Shown: one piece after another, positions 8,679 through 18,661 of the stretch
Layout of the letters: each line of letters starts with the position of its first letter
Numbering within the stretch: the first letter of the stretch is position 1
Assembly: GCA_963727465.1 (NCBI GenBank)
Contig: CAVSGL010000005.1
Span: 124,001-188,000 of the forward strand
DNA: 64,000 nt
Direction: 5' to 3'
From: VRUE01 sp963727465
Lineage (GTDB): Bacteria > Actinomycetota > Thermoleophilia > Solirubrobacterales > 70-9
The notes under the pieces: model-generated
Seen by the model: only the letters and a program-made list of their open reading frames with translations
Database searches by the model: none
Told to the model about the DNA's origin: nothing
Made by a program: the position numbers and the translations under genes

Positions 8679-10973
8679 GACCCGGTCGGCGAGGACGAGG
8701 TCGGCGACCCGTTCGCGGTGCCAGCTCGCGGTGCCGAACATCGCCGCATTCGCCTTGCCGCGCTTGAGGAAGAAGTGCAGGTCGTGCTCCCAGGTGAAGC
8801 CGATGCCGCCGTGCACCTGGATCGAGGCGTCGGGCACGCGCCAGCCGGCGTCGGAGGCGTAGGCCTTGGCCATCGAGGCGGCCAGCGGCAGCGAGTCCGG
8901 CTCGGCATCGGCGGCCCAGGCGGCGCCGTAGACGGCCGAGCGCGCGTTCTCGGTCTCCAGCAGCATCTGCGCGCAGCGGTGCGAGACCGCCTGGTAGGCG
9001 CCGATCGGGCGGCCGAACTGCTCGCGCTCCTTGGCGTAATCGACCGCCATCTCCATCGTCCGCTGGGCGACGCCGGTCGACTCGGCGGCGATCGCCGCGC
9101 AGCCGCGCCAGAGCACCGGCAGGTAGTCCTCCTGGCCGCCGGCGAGAGTCGCCTCGGGGCCGACCCGGACGCCGTCGAACGTCACCGAGTAGAGGCGGCG
9201 GGTGAGGTCGATCGACTTCTCCGGCGCGACGCTGACCCCGTCGGCGTCGCGCTCGACCACGTGGCGGCGGCCGTCGGCGGTGGCGACGAGGAAGAAGTCG
9301 GCGCTCGCCGCGTCCATCACCAGCACCTTCTCGCCGTCGAGGACGACACCCTCGCCGTCGGCGACGGCCTCCATGCCGAACTCGCCGATCGCAGCGCTCG
9401 TGCCGGCCTCGAACAGCGCCAGCGTGCCGCGTTTCTCGCCGCCCGCCAGCGGCGCCAGCCAGCGCTCGCACTGGGCGTCGTCGGCGTTTGCGGCCAGCGC
9501 CAGGCCGGCGACCGTGTTCGAGAGCAGCGGCGAAGGCGCGAGCGCGTAGCCCATCTCCTCGAAGAGCACGGCGAGGTCGACGATCCCGAGGCCCTGGCCG
9601 CCCCACCGCTCGGGCAGCGCCAGGCCGGGCCAGCCGAGCTCGGCCATCTCCGCCCAGTCGGCCTGCTCGAAGCCGTGCTCGCTCGCGGCCAGCTCGCGGA
9701 TCCGCTCCGATTTGCAGCGCGCCGCGAAGAGTTCCTTCGCGGTCGACTTGATCGCCTGCTGCTCGTCGGTCAGATCGAAGTACATGAGCGAGCCCCAGCG
9801 CAGCCTCGGCAGGCCGAGCACGCGCTCGGCGATGATGTTCTTGAGGATGTCGGTCGTGCCGCCCTCGATCGAGTTGGCGCGCGAGCGCAGGAAGCCGTAC
9901 TGCCAGGCGCCGTTGGCGACGGCGTGCTCGGAGCCGCGTTCGAGCGGCGCGTAGGGCCCCTCGATGTCGAGCGCCAGCTCGGAGATGCGCTGGTTGATGT
10001 CGGCCCACTGCCACTTGCCGAGCGAGCCCTCGGGCCCGGGGATGCCGGCCTGCATCGTCTTGGTCAGCCCGCGGTAGGCGTTGAGCCGCATCGTCTCGGC
10101 CTCGATCTGGAGCTGCGCGAGGCGCTGGCGGATCACCGGGTCTTCGGCTGCCGTGTGGCCGTTGACGCGCGTCTCCGCGGCGAGCCGGCCGAGCCGCCTG
10201 AGGCTGTTGGCGATCTGCGCGATCGCGCCGAAGGCGAGGCCGGCGCGCTCGTTCATCAGCGTCGTGATCGCCACCGACCAGCCGTTGCCGACCCCGCCGA
10301 CGACGTTCTCGTCGGGGATCCGCGCTTCCTCCATGAAGACCTCGTTGAACTCGCCCTCGCCGGTGATCTGCACCAGCGGTTTGGCTTCGACGCCCTCCTG
10401 CTCCATGTCCATCAGGAAGTAGGTGAGGCCCTTGTGCTTGGGCGCGTCGGGGTCGGTGCGGGCGACGAGCATGCACCACTTGGCGAACTGCGCCAGCGTC
10501 GTCCAGACCTTCTGCCCCGTGACGACCCATTCGTCGCCGTCCTTGACCGCCTTCGTCTTCAGCGAGGCGAGGTCGGAGCCCGACTCGGGCTCCGAGAAGC
10601 CCTGGCACCAGATCTCCTCGGCGGTGAGGATCGGCTCCAGGTAGCGCTGCTTCTGCTCGTCGCTGCCGTGGGCGATCACCACGGGCCCGCCCATCGCCAG
10701 CCCGAGCACGTTGGCCGGGCTCGGCGCTTCGGCGCGCGCCGCCTCGCCGACGAAGATCGCCTGCTCGATCAGGGTCGCGCCGCGGCCGCCGTACTCCCTG
10801 GGCCAGGAGATCCCGGCCCAGCCGGCCTCGTGCAGCTTCGCCTGCCACTCGCGACGGTAGGCGATCACCTCGTCGAGGTCGGTCTCCGGCTCGGGCCCGG
10901 GGTTGTTCTCTTCCAGCCAGGTCCGGACCTCGTCGCGGAACTCCGTCTCGGACGGTGAGAGGCTGAGGTCCAT
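8664..10973 (-). CDS. Double-domain acyl-CoA dehydrogenase (FadE34/ChsE3-like fusion)
   Basis: A 769-residue protein made of two acyl-CoA dehydrogenase units in one chain. Domain 1 (about 1-392) has CQGFSEPESGSD and NSIEGGTTDILKNIIAERVLGLPR. Domain 2 (from MYFDLTDEQQAIKST, about 397-769) has the C-terminal VHGGIGFTWEHDLHFFLKR. Fused pairs of this kind correspond to the alpha-beta heterotetrameric dehydrogenases that act on steroid side-chain CoA esters in actinobacteria. Substrate assignment here is inference. It lies 7 bp downstream of the HD gene in a probable operon with the thiolase. Its stop codon lies within palindromic repeat A1. Confidence 0.9.
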   Translation of the reverse strand: MDLSLSPSETEFRDEVRTWLEENNPGPEPETDLDEVIAYRREWQAKLHEAGWAGISWPREYGGRGATLIEQAIFVGEAARAEAPSPANVLGLAMGGPVVIAHGSDEQKQRYLEPILTAEEIWCQGFSEPESGSDLASLKTKAVKDGDEWVVTGQKVWTTLAQFAKWCMLVARTDPDAPKHKGLTYFLMDMEQEGVEAKPLVQITGEGEFNEVFMEEARIPDENVVGGVGNGWSVAITTLMNERAGLAFGAIAQIANSLRRLGRLAAETRVNGHTAAEDPVIRQRLAQLQIEAETMRLNAYRGLTKTMQAGIPGPEGSLGKWQWADINQRISELALDIEGPYAPLERGSEHAVANGAWQYGFLRSRANSIEGGTTDILKNIIAERVLGLPRLRWGSLMYFDLTDEQQAIKSTAKELFAARCKSERIRELAASEHGFEQADWAEMAELGWPGLALPERWGGQGLGIVDLAVLFEEMGYALAPSPLLSNTVAGLALAANADDAQCERWLAPLAGGEKRGTLALFEAGTSAAIGEFGMEAVADGEGVVLDGEKVLVMDAASADFFLVATADGRRHVVERDADGVSVAPEKSIDLTRRLYSVTFDGVRVGPEATLAGGQEDYLPVLWRGCAAIAAESTGVAQRTMEMAVDYAKEREQFGRPIGAYQAVSHRCAQMLLETENARSAVYGAAWAADAEPDSLPLAASMAKAYASDAGWRVPDASIQVHGGIGFTWEHDLHFFLKRGKANAAMFGTASWHRERVADLVLADRVAVEV

Positions 10974-10980
10974 CGGCGAG

Positions 10981-11754
10981 TCAGGATAGCGGGCGGTCGA
11001 GCGAGTGCCAGGGGCTGAGCTTCAGCGCCGGGCCGAAGCCGGTGGCGAAGAGGGCGGCGGCGCGACAGCCGGGTACGCGCCTGCCGTTCATGCGCAGCAT
11101 CTCTTTGCCCCTGACGTTGAAGGCATGCCGCGGGTGGCGCTCGAAGACCCGCCGGATCCCGGCCCCGTCGAGCTGCCAGGCGCGCAGGCCGAGCACGTCG
11201 AGGATGATCCCGTCGTGGGCCAGGTGCTGGACGGCTCCCTGCTCGCGCGGCACGGTCGGGTTGAGGTGGAGGGTGATCGCATCGACCACGTCGCGATGCA
11301 GCGACTCGTCGAGCGAGGAGCCGGCGAGGAAGCGCGCCGCGTCTTCGGCGCCGGCAAGCGTGAAGCATTCCCCGTCGAGCTCGGGGATCGCGGGAAAGGC
11401 GAAGTCGTGGAACATCGTCGCCGCGAACAGCGCCTCCTCGTCGCAGGCGAGCCGCTCGAGCTCGGCCAGCGCTCGGGCGAAGATGTAGGAGCGGTAGCTG
11501 TGCTCGATGACCGTCGGCTCGAGCTCCGCACACGCATCGACGACTTCGCGGGCAAAGGGCGTGTCGGGCGGGGTCAGCCGCGACGGGTCGAGCCCCGAGC
11601 CGCCGCCGCGCCGCGGCCCCAGCAGCCGCGGCAGGACCCGCGCCGTCGTCAGCACGACCGCGGCGGAGAAGCGCGCCCGCTCGCCGCGGCCGAGAATCCC
11701 CCGCGTTCGCCGGGCCCACTCGATCGTGCCGATCTCGCCGAGAAGGCTGCTCAT
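10981..11754 (-). CDS. HD-domain protein
   Basis: A 257-residue protein with an HD-type metal site: His in EHSYRSYIFARAL, the HD pair in ATMFHDFAF, and further His in DAITLHLNP and VQHLAHDG. The arrangement resembles cyanamide-hydratase-like and other HD hydrolases rather than a nucleotide cyclase partner. Substrate unknown. It lies 25 bp after the thiolase and 7 bp before the fused acyl-CoA dehydrogenase, so a role linked to acyl-CoA metabolism is plausible but unproven. Confidence 0.75.
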   Translation of the reverse strand: MSSLLGEIGTIEWARRTRGILGRGERARFSAAVVLTTARVLPRLLGPRRGGGSGLDPSRLTPPDTPFAREVVDACAELEPTVIEHSYRSYIFARALAELERLACDEEALFAATMFHDFAFPAIPELDGECFTLAGAEDAARFLAGSSLDESLHRDVVDAITLHLNPTVPREQGAVQHLAHDGIILDVLGLRAWQLDGAGIRRVFERHPRHAFNVRGKEMLRMNGRRVPGCRAAALFATGFGPALKLSPWHSLDRPLS

Positions 11755-11779
11755 CGGACGCGCTCCTTCCCGCTTCGGG

Positions 11780-12967
<1,188 letters not shown>

Positions 12968-13009
12968 CCGTGCCCTCCGTTTTTCGCCTGTTGCTTCAAA
13001 GATAGCTGA

Positions 13010-13025
13010 TTGACTGGTCAGTCAG
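13010..13025. promoter_or_regulatory. TetR-type operator candidate, copy 2
   Basis: TTGACTGGTCAGTCAG is identical in 15 of 16 positions to the site at 1971-1986. The following GCCAGG is also shared with the sequence around 2005-2011. It sits between the divergent thiolase and hydroxyacyl-CoA dehydrogenase genes and could control both. Confidence 0.65.
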
Positions 13026-13078
13026 CCAGGGGCCGCGACGCCCGAGGCCGGGGTCTCGTGATAGGAACCCGTCCGCAA

Positions 13079-13900
<822 letters not shown>

Positions 13901-14125
13901 CTAATGCCCGGCGATGTCCCAGATGACATCGGCGGCAGAGCAGCCCTGGCGACGAGCGGTCGCTTCGATCTCGTCCCAGGGGAGCTCGGCTTCGGGCAGA
14001 TCGTCCCAGCGGGCCAGATCGAGGGCCTCGACCGCTCCCTTGAGCGCCGGGCCGAGGTGCTCCTCGGAGCGCAGCAGGGCTCTCAGAACCTCGAGTTGCT
14101 TATCGCTCAAGCGCACAACCCACAT
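13901..14125 (-). CDS. Small hypothetical protein, 74 aa
   Basis: ATG at 14125 is preceded by a good ribosome site (GGAGG, 7 nt upstream). The product MWVVRLSDKQLEVLRALL... is acidic and helical, with QGCSAADVIWDIAGH at the end. It may be a small helical regulator, but no family is recognised. It ends directly against the convergent hydroxyacyl-CoA dehydrogenase stop. Confidence 0.6.
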   Translation of the reverse strand: MWVVRLSDKQLEVLRALLRSEEHLGPALKGAVEALDLARWDDLPEAELPWDEIEATARRQGCSAADVIWDIAGH

Positions 14126-14169
14126 GCGGTACCTCCAGGATTAGGCGTGACGCAGGTTGCTCAGGGAAC

Positions 14170-15498
14170 CTAGGCCGCCGACCGGACGGAATCGCCGCCG
14201 TCGCCGTCGCCGCCGCTGATCCGCACCGCCTCGACCCGGTTCTCGCGCACCGACTCGACCCGGATCGTGTAGCCGTCGGCGACGATCGTGTCGCCCCGCT
14301 TCGGCAGCCGGCCGAGCTCGCCGAAGACGTAGCCGCCGATCGAGTTGTAGGTGTCGTCGGCGACCGGCAGCTCGATGCCGCGATCGGCGAGGTCGCCGAG
14401 CGAGACGTGGCCGCGGACGAACCACTCGCCGCCTGCGAGCCGGCGCATCGCCGCGGCCCGCGGGTCGGTCTCGTCCTCGATCTCCCCCACGACCTCCTCG
14501 AGGATGTCCTCGACGGCGACGATGCCGACCGTGCGCCCGTACTCGTCGACGATCACGGCCAGCGAGGTGCGCTGGACCTGGAGGTCGTGCAGGAGGTCGT
14601 CGAGCGGGCGCGTCTCGGGCACGATCACCGCGTCGCGCACGACCGGCTCGATCCGCGCCTCGGGGCCGTCGCTCATGTAGAGGCGGGCGAGGCTGTTGTT
14701 GTGGACGATGCCCTTGACGCGGTCCGGGTTGTCTTCCTCGATCACCACCAGGCGCGTATGGCCCGAGGTGACGCAGCGGCGCAGCGCCGTCTCGACGGTC
14801 TCCGAGGCGTCGACGGTGACGACCGCGGGGATCGGCGTCATCACCTCGCGCGCCTGCTGCTCGTGCAGGTGGAAGACGCCGGCGAGGTGGCCCGCCTCGC
14901 CGGGGTCGATGCGGCCGTGCTGGGCGCCGCGCAGGATCATCATCCGCAGCTCCTCCGGCGAGGCAACCTCGCCCTCGGCTTCGGGCTCGATGCGCAGCAC
15001 CCGGGAGACGAAGAAGCGCGCCGGCGCGTTGGTGATGACGATCAGGGGATGGAAGAGGCGGCGGAAGAACTCGAGCGGCCTCGCGATGCCGAGCAGCAGT
15101 CGCTCGGCACGGGCGATGCCGATCATCTTCGGCGCCTGCTCGCCGAAGATCACGTGCAACAGCGTGACCACGCTGTAGGCGATCAGGAAGGCGAACACGT
15201 AGGCGGTCGCGGTGCCGAGCGCGCCCTCGAGCACGGGCTCGAGCAGCGAGGCGATCGCGGGCTCGCCGAGGAAGCCGATCCCGATCGAGGCGAGCGTGAT
15301 CCCCACCTGCGAGGTGGCGACGTACTCGTCGACATGGTCGATCTGATGCAGGGCCAGCCGCGCGGCGCGACTGCCCGCTTCCATCCTGCTCTCGATCCTG
15401 CTGCGCCGCGAGCGCACGATCGCGAACTCGGTCGCGACGAAGAACCCGTTGACCCCGACCAGCACGAGGACGAGGAGAATGAGCAGCAACGCGCTCAT
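14170..15498 (-). CDS. CNNM/CorC-family (HlyC/CorC, DUF21-CBS) membrane protein
   Basis: A 442-residue protein. The N-terminal DUF21 transmembrane domain (about 1-180; helices LLLILLVLVLVGVNGFFVATEFAIV, VGITLASIGIGFLG and YVFAFLIAYSVVTLL) is followed by a CBS pair (REVMTPIPAVVTVDASETVETAL... and DAVIVPETRPLDDLL...VGIVAVEDILEEVVGEIEDE). A C-terminal CorC/HlyC domain ends the protein. Family members are linked to divalent cation (Mg/Co) transport or resistance. The historical name hemolysin is misleading. Confidence 0.9.
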   Translation of the reverse strand: MSALLLILLVLVLVGVNGFFVATEFAIVRSRRSRIESRMEAGSRAARLALHQIDHVDEYVATSQVGITLASIGIGFLGEPAIASLLEPVLEGALGTATAYVFAFLIAYSVVTLLHVIFGEQAPKMIGIARAERLLLGIARPLEFFRRLFHPLIVITNAPARFFVSRVLRIEPEAEGEVASPEELRMMILRGAQHGRIDPGEAGHLAGVFHLHEQQAREVMTPIPAVVTVDASETVETALRRCVTSGHTRLVVIEEDNPDRVKGIVHNNSLARLYMSDGPEARIEPVVRDAVIVPETRPLDDLLHDLQVQRTSLAVIVDEYGRTVGIVAVEDILEEVVGEIEDETDPRAAAMRRLAGGEWFVRGHVSLGDLADRGIELPVADDTYNSIGGYVFGELGRLPKRGDTIVADGYTIRVESVRENRVEAVRISGGDGDGGDSVRSAA

Positions 15499-15607
15499 CG
15501 GTGGCTATGTGGCCCGGTACTTCGGGGGAGGTCGTCTTCGGCCATTCGGCAATCCGTGACTATAGCTTTCCGGCCCGCGGAAGGCGGAGAGTGAGATATT
15601 GGCTCGC

Positions 15608-16507
15608 ATGCGCATCGCCAGCCTGGTCCCATCGGCGACCGAGATGCTGTTCGCCCTCGGCCTCGGAGACAGCGTGGTCGCGGTCACGCACGAGTGCGAC
15701 CACCCGCCGCAGGCCCGCTCGCTCCCCCACCTGACGCGGACCGTGCTCGAGGACGGCCTCGACGCGGGGCAGATCGACAGCGCCGTGAAGGCGACCGTGA
15801 GCGAAGGCCGGGCGCTGTACGAGCTGAACGAGGAGCTGCTCGCCGAGGTCGCGCCGGACCTGATCGTCACCCAGGCCGTCTGCGACGTCTGCGCGGTCTC
15901 CCACGAGGACGTGGTCGCGGTGGCGGCGCGGCTGCCCAGCCGGCCGCGCGTCATCCAGCAGGACCCGAGCACGCTCGGGGAGGTGCTGGAGGACGTGATC
16001 CGCCTCGGCGAGGCGACGGGGTTCGAGTCGGAGGCGCACCTGATGCGCGGCGAGCTCGAGGGGCGTTTGGCGACCGTGCGCGCGGCCGTCTCCGGCGCCG
16101 CGGCGCCGCGGGTGATCGCGCTCGAGTGGCTCGACCCGCCCTTCGTCGGCGGCCACTGGATCCCGGAGATGGTCTCGATCGCCGGCGGCGAGGACGTCGC
16201 CGGACCGCCCGGCCTGAAGTCGCCGGAGGTCGGTTGGGGCGCCCTCGCGGCGCTCGGGCCGGACGTCGTGATCGCGATGCCCTGCGGCTGGTACGTGAGC
16301 GAAGCGCACGCGCAGACGGTCGAGCACTGGGAGCGGATCGCCGGCCTCGGCGCCGGCCGGGTCTACGCGGTCGACGCGGCCTCGACCTTCTCCAGGCCGG
16401 GCCCGCGCCTGATCGACGGGGTCGAGCTGCTCGGCCACCTCCTCCACCCCGACCTGGTCGACCCACCGGGCAACATCGGCTTCGCCGAGGTCCGCGCCCC
16501 CCGCTGA
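15608..16507 (+). CDS. BtuF-like cobalamin/metal-chelate binding protein
   Basis: A 299-residue type III periplasmic-binding-protein fold (RIASLVPSATEMLFALGLGDSVVAVTHECD, then LIVTQAVCDVCAVSHEDV). ATG 15608 is preferred over the TTG nine bases upstream. No signal peptide is visible, which is common in this cytosolic BtuF-like subgroup, so it may not be part of a transporter. No permease or ATPase is nearby. Confidence 0.8.
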   Translation: MRIASLVPSATEMLFALGLGDSVVAVTHECDHPPQARSLPHLTRTVLEDGLDAGQIDSAVKATVSEGRALYELNEELLAEVAPDLIVTQAVCDVCAVSHEDVVAVAARLPSRPRVIQQDPSTLGEVLEDVIRLGEATGFESEAHLMRGELEGRLATVRAAVSGAAAPRVIALEWLDPPFVGGHWIPEMVSIAGGEDVAGPPGLKSPEVGWGALAALGPDVVIAMPCGWYVSEAHAQTVEHWERIAGLGAGRVYAVDAASTFSRPGPRLIDGVELLGHLLHPDLVDPPGNIGFAEVRAPR

Positions 16508-16508
16508 G

Positions 16509-16553
16509 CGCGGTCGAGGTTTTCGTCGGTATGCGGTGAAAACCTCGACCGCG
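16509..16553. repeat. Palindromic repeat family A, copy 2
   Basis: CGCGGTCGAGGTTTTC (16509-16524) and GAAAACCTCGACCGCG (16538-16553) form a perfect 16-bp stem with a 13-nt loop (GTCGGTATGCGGT). It lies between the convergent BtuF-like and rhomboid genes and could act as a bidirectional terminator, though it lacks a T-tract. Confidence 0.85.
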
Positions 16554-16562
16554 GTGGGCGGC

Positions 16563-17379
16563 TCAGGCGATCGCGATCGATGAGGCGATTGCGAAGAAGG
16601 CGATCGCGGCCATCGTCAACAACTCCATCAGCAGGTTGCGGGGGCCGAGCATGCCGCGCTCGCCGGCGACGATGACGAGCGCGCAGAGCACGCCGGCGAC
16701 GAGTCCCCCGAGGTGACCGCCGATGCTGATTTCCGGGCGGCCGAAGGTGATCGCCAGGTTGAGCAGCAGGATGATGCCGATCGAGGAGGCAAGCGCGTCG
16801 ACGCCGCGGCTGCGGGCGATGACGAAGGTCGCGCCGAAGATGCCGAAGACCGCCCCCGAGGCGCCGATCGTCAGCGTGTCGGGACTGAGCAGGATCGCGC
16901 CGAAGGAGCCGGCGAAGAGCGAGGCGAAGTAGAGGGCGACGAAGCGCGGCGTGCCGATCGCCGGCTCCAGCAGCCGCCCGAGCCAGAAGAGGGCGAACAT
17001 GTTGAAGCCGATGTGGACGATGCTGGCGTGGAGGAAGCCGCTGGTCAGCAGCCGGTACCACTCGCCGTTGGCGACCGAGGGGCCGAAGAGGCCGAAGTCG
17101 AAGATCACCGAGCTGCCGGTCGGCGTCAGCCCGCCACCCCCGGCCGCGACCTCGGCCAGGTAGGCGAGCGCGTTGAGGGCGATCAGCGCGTAGGTAGCGG
17201 GGGCATCGGCGCGACCTGGGTCCGGCCGCCCCACGCGTCACCCGCGTGCGCTCGCGGGCGCACTCCGGGCAGCGCATGCCGACCGGGGTCGGGGTCATGC
17301 AGTCGGGGCAGATCGGCCGCCCGCAGTTCGAGCAGGAGACGCCGGTCTCCCGGTTGGGGTGTCTGTAGCAAGTCGCCAT
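16563..17379 (-). CDS. Rhomboid-family intramembrane serine protease with N-terminal zinc finger (frameshifted)
   Basis: The start at 17379 gives MATCYRHPNRETGVSCSNC..., a Cys-rich zinc-binding module (four CxxC-type pairs within about 45 residues, ending MRCPEC). After an apparent one-base shift in the GGGG run near 17231 the frame continues as a rhomboid domain. This has the first helix YALIALNALAYLA, the WR-type loop, HASIVHIGFNMFALFWLG, catalytic Ser in TIGASGAVFGIFG, and His in SIGGHLGGLVAGVL. It would cleave transmembrane substrates. The break is probably a sequence error, because both parts are well preserved. Confidence 0.8.
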
Positions 17380-17408
17380 CGCGGGGGCGGAGCCTACAAT
17401 CGCCGCCG

Positions 17409-17682
17409 ATGGAGCCCCCGAGCCCGGCAAGGCTGTTCGCGACGGCGGTCGGCGCGGGGCTCTTCGCCTATGGCCTCGTCGGCTTCTTCTTCGACGCCTC
17501 CTTCGCCCGCCCTGACGACCTGCGCGACGCGCTCGGCCTGCTCTCGGTCAACGGCTGGGCCAACAGCTTCCACCTGCTCACCGGCGCGCTCGGCCTGCTG
17601 CTCGCCGGCTTCGCCTCGCGCCGCTACGCGATCTGCGCTGACCGCGACCTACGCCGCCGTCGCCATCTTCGGCTCGCTCTAG
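17409..17682 (+). CDS. Short membrane protein, DUF4383-like, frameshifted and possibly truncated
   Basis: Begins at ATG 17409 with MEPPSPARLFATAVGAGLF.... Hydrophobic helices and the GWANSFHLLTGALGLLLAG segment recall DUF4383 membrane proteins. Near 17635 the coding signal shifts frame and reads LTATYAAVAIFGSL to a TAG at 17680-17682. Family members usually have a fourth helix that is missing here. Nine bases later comes palindrome B1, so insertion of that repeat may have shortened the gene. Confidence 0.5.
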
Positions 17683-17690
17683 CGCGAAAG

Positions 17691-17728
17691 TGAAGGGTTG
17701 TGGCCCCTGGAGGGGCCACAACCCTTCA
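17691..17728. repeat. Palindromic repeat family B, copy 1
   Basis: TGAAGGGTTGTGGCCCC (17691-17707) and its exact complement (17712-17728) form a 17-bp perfect stem with loop TGGA, followed by TCTGGGC. The same arms and flank recur at 38022-38059 inside ispD. It sits between a possibly truncated membrane gene and the end of the one-TM protein. Confidence 0.9.
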
Positions 17729-17737
17729 TCTGGGCAT

Positions 17738-18085
17738 TCAGGGGCGGACGCGGTCGGCGGCGGCGCGGAGGCGGCCCTTCGTTTGCTGGCGGCCGCGGCG
17801 GCGCAGCTCGAGCAGGACGAGGGCGCCGGTGGCGGCGCCGCCGACTCCGGCGGCGATGACGGGGCGGACCCAGTTGCGCGGGTCGCGCAGCGCCCGCAGC
17901 TCGCTCTCCGAGAGCTCCTCGGCCCAGTCGGAGAGCTCCTCGGCGGCGGCCTGCGTCAGCGCCGAGAGCGTGTCCTCGAAGCGGCCCGAGAGCCGCTCCG
18001 GCGGCTCGATCGGCCGCAGCGCGTCGCCCAGCAGCCGCTCCACGTCCCAGGTGCTGCCCGACAGGTTCTCGCTCGTCTCACTCAT
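17738..18085 (-). CDS. One-TM protein coupled to the ECF sigma factor
   Basis: A 115-residue protein whose start overlaps the sigma-factor stop by 8 bp. An acidic helical N-terminus (SETSENLSGSTWDVERLLGDAL...) precedes one transmembrane helix (PVIAAGVGGAATGALVLLELRRR) and a basic C-terminal tail. The position is where an anti-sigma factor is usually encoded. No zinc-type HxxxCxxC motif is visible, so the anti-sigma role is inference from position only. Confidence 0.65.
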   Translation of the reverse strand: MSETSENLSGSTWDVERLLGDALRPIEPPERLSGRFEDTLSALTQAAAEELSDWAEELSESELRALRDPRNWVRPVIAAGVGGAATGALVLLELRRRGRQQTKGRLRAAADRVRP

Positions 18086-18638
18086 CGCTCATCTCCCCCT
18101 CCAGCTGCTTGATCGCGCGGTGGATCAGCACCTTCGTGGCGCCGTCGCTGCGCCCCAGGGCGCGCGCGATCTCGCGGTTGTCCATGCCCAGCGCGAAGCG
18201 CATGATCAGCGCGTCGCGCCGGTCGTCCGGCAGGTTGTCCAGCTTGTCGATCACCTGGCGCAGCTCCTCCCGGCCCTCGGCAATGGCCTCGGTGCCGTGC
18301 CGGGCCGGGATCGGGTCGGCGTGTTCCAGCGGCGTCTGCGGGCGGCGCGAGCGGTCGCGGTAGTAGTTGAGCGCCAGGTTGTGGGCGATGCGGATCAGCC
18401 AGGGCCGCAGCGGCCGGCCGTCGGACTCGCGCCGCGCCCGGTCGAAGTGGCGGTAGGCCTGTAGGAAGGCCTGCTCGGTCAGGTCCTCGGCGTCGTGCTG
18501 GTTGCCGACCCGGTAGTAGGCGTAGGAGTAGACGTCCTTGAGGTGATCGCGGTAGAGCTGCTCGAAGGCGCGGTCGAGCTCCGCCTTGGCGGCGGGGTCG
18601 AGCCCGCCCGGCTCGACGCTCTTCTCGCTGCCGCTCAC
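18078..18638 (-). CDS. ECF-type RNA polymerase sigma factor
   Basis: A 186-residue group 4 sigma factor. Region 2 is FEQLYRDHLKDVYSYAYYRVGNQHDAEDLTEQAFLQAYRHF, and RPWLIRIAHNLALNYYR closes it. Region 4 is LPDDRRDALIMRFALGMDNREIARALGRSDGATKVLIHRAIKQL, an intact helix-turn-helix. It is co-translated with a one-TM protein that may hold it at the membrane. The promoter it recognises is not evident here. Confidence 0.88.
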   Translation of the reverse strand: MSGSEKSVEPGGLDPAAKAELDRAFEQLYRDHLKDVYSYAYYRVGNQHDAEDLTEQAFLQAYRHFDRARRESDGRPLRPWLIRIAHNLALNYYRDRSRRPQTPLEHADPIPARHGTEAIAEGREELRQVIDKLDNLPDDRRDALIMRFALGMDNREIARALGRSDGATKVLIHRAIKQLEGEMSDE

Positions 18639-18661
18639 CGGCGAAGCCTAAACCCTCCATC

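Noticed and set aside
8577..10958. A 793-residue plus-strand frame opposite the fused acyl-CoA dehydrogenase
   Set aside because: Shadow of a complete two-domain dehydrogenase; no start site or homology.
16509..16553. Family A repeat as a standard Rho-independent terminator
   Set aside because: The stem is strong but there is no T-tract on either side, and the loop is conserved among copies, which a plain terminator would not need.
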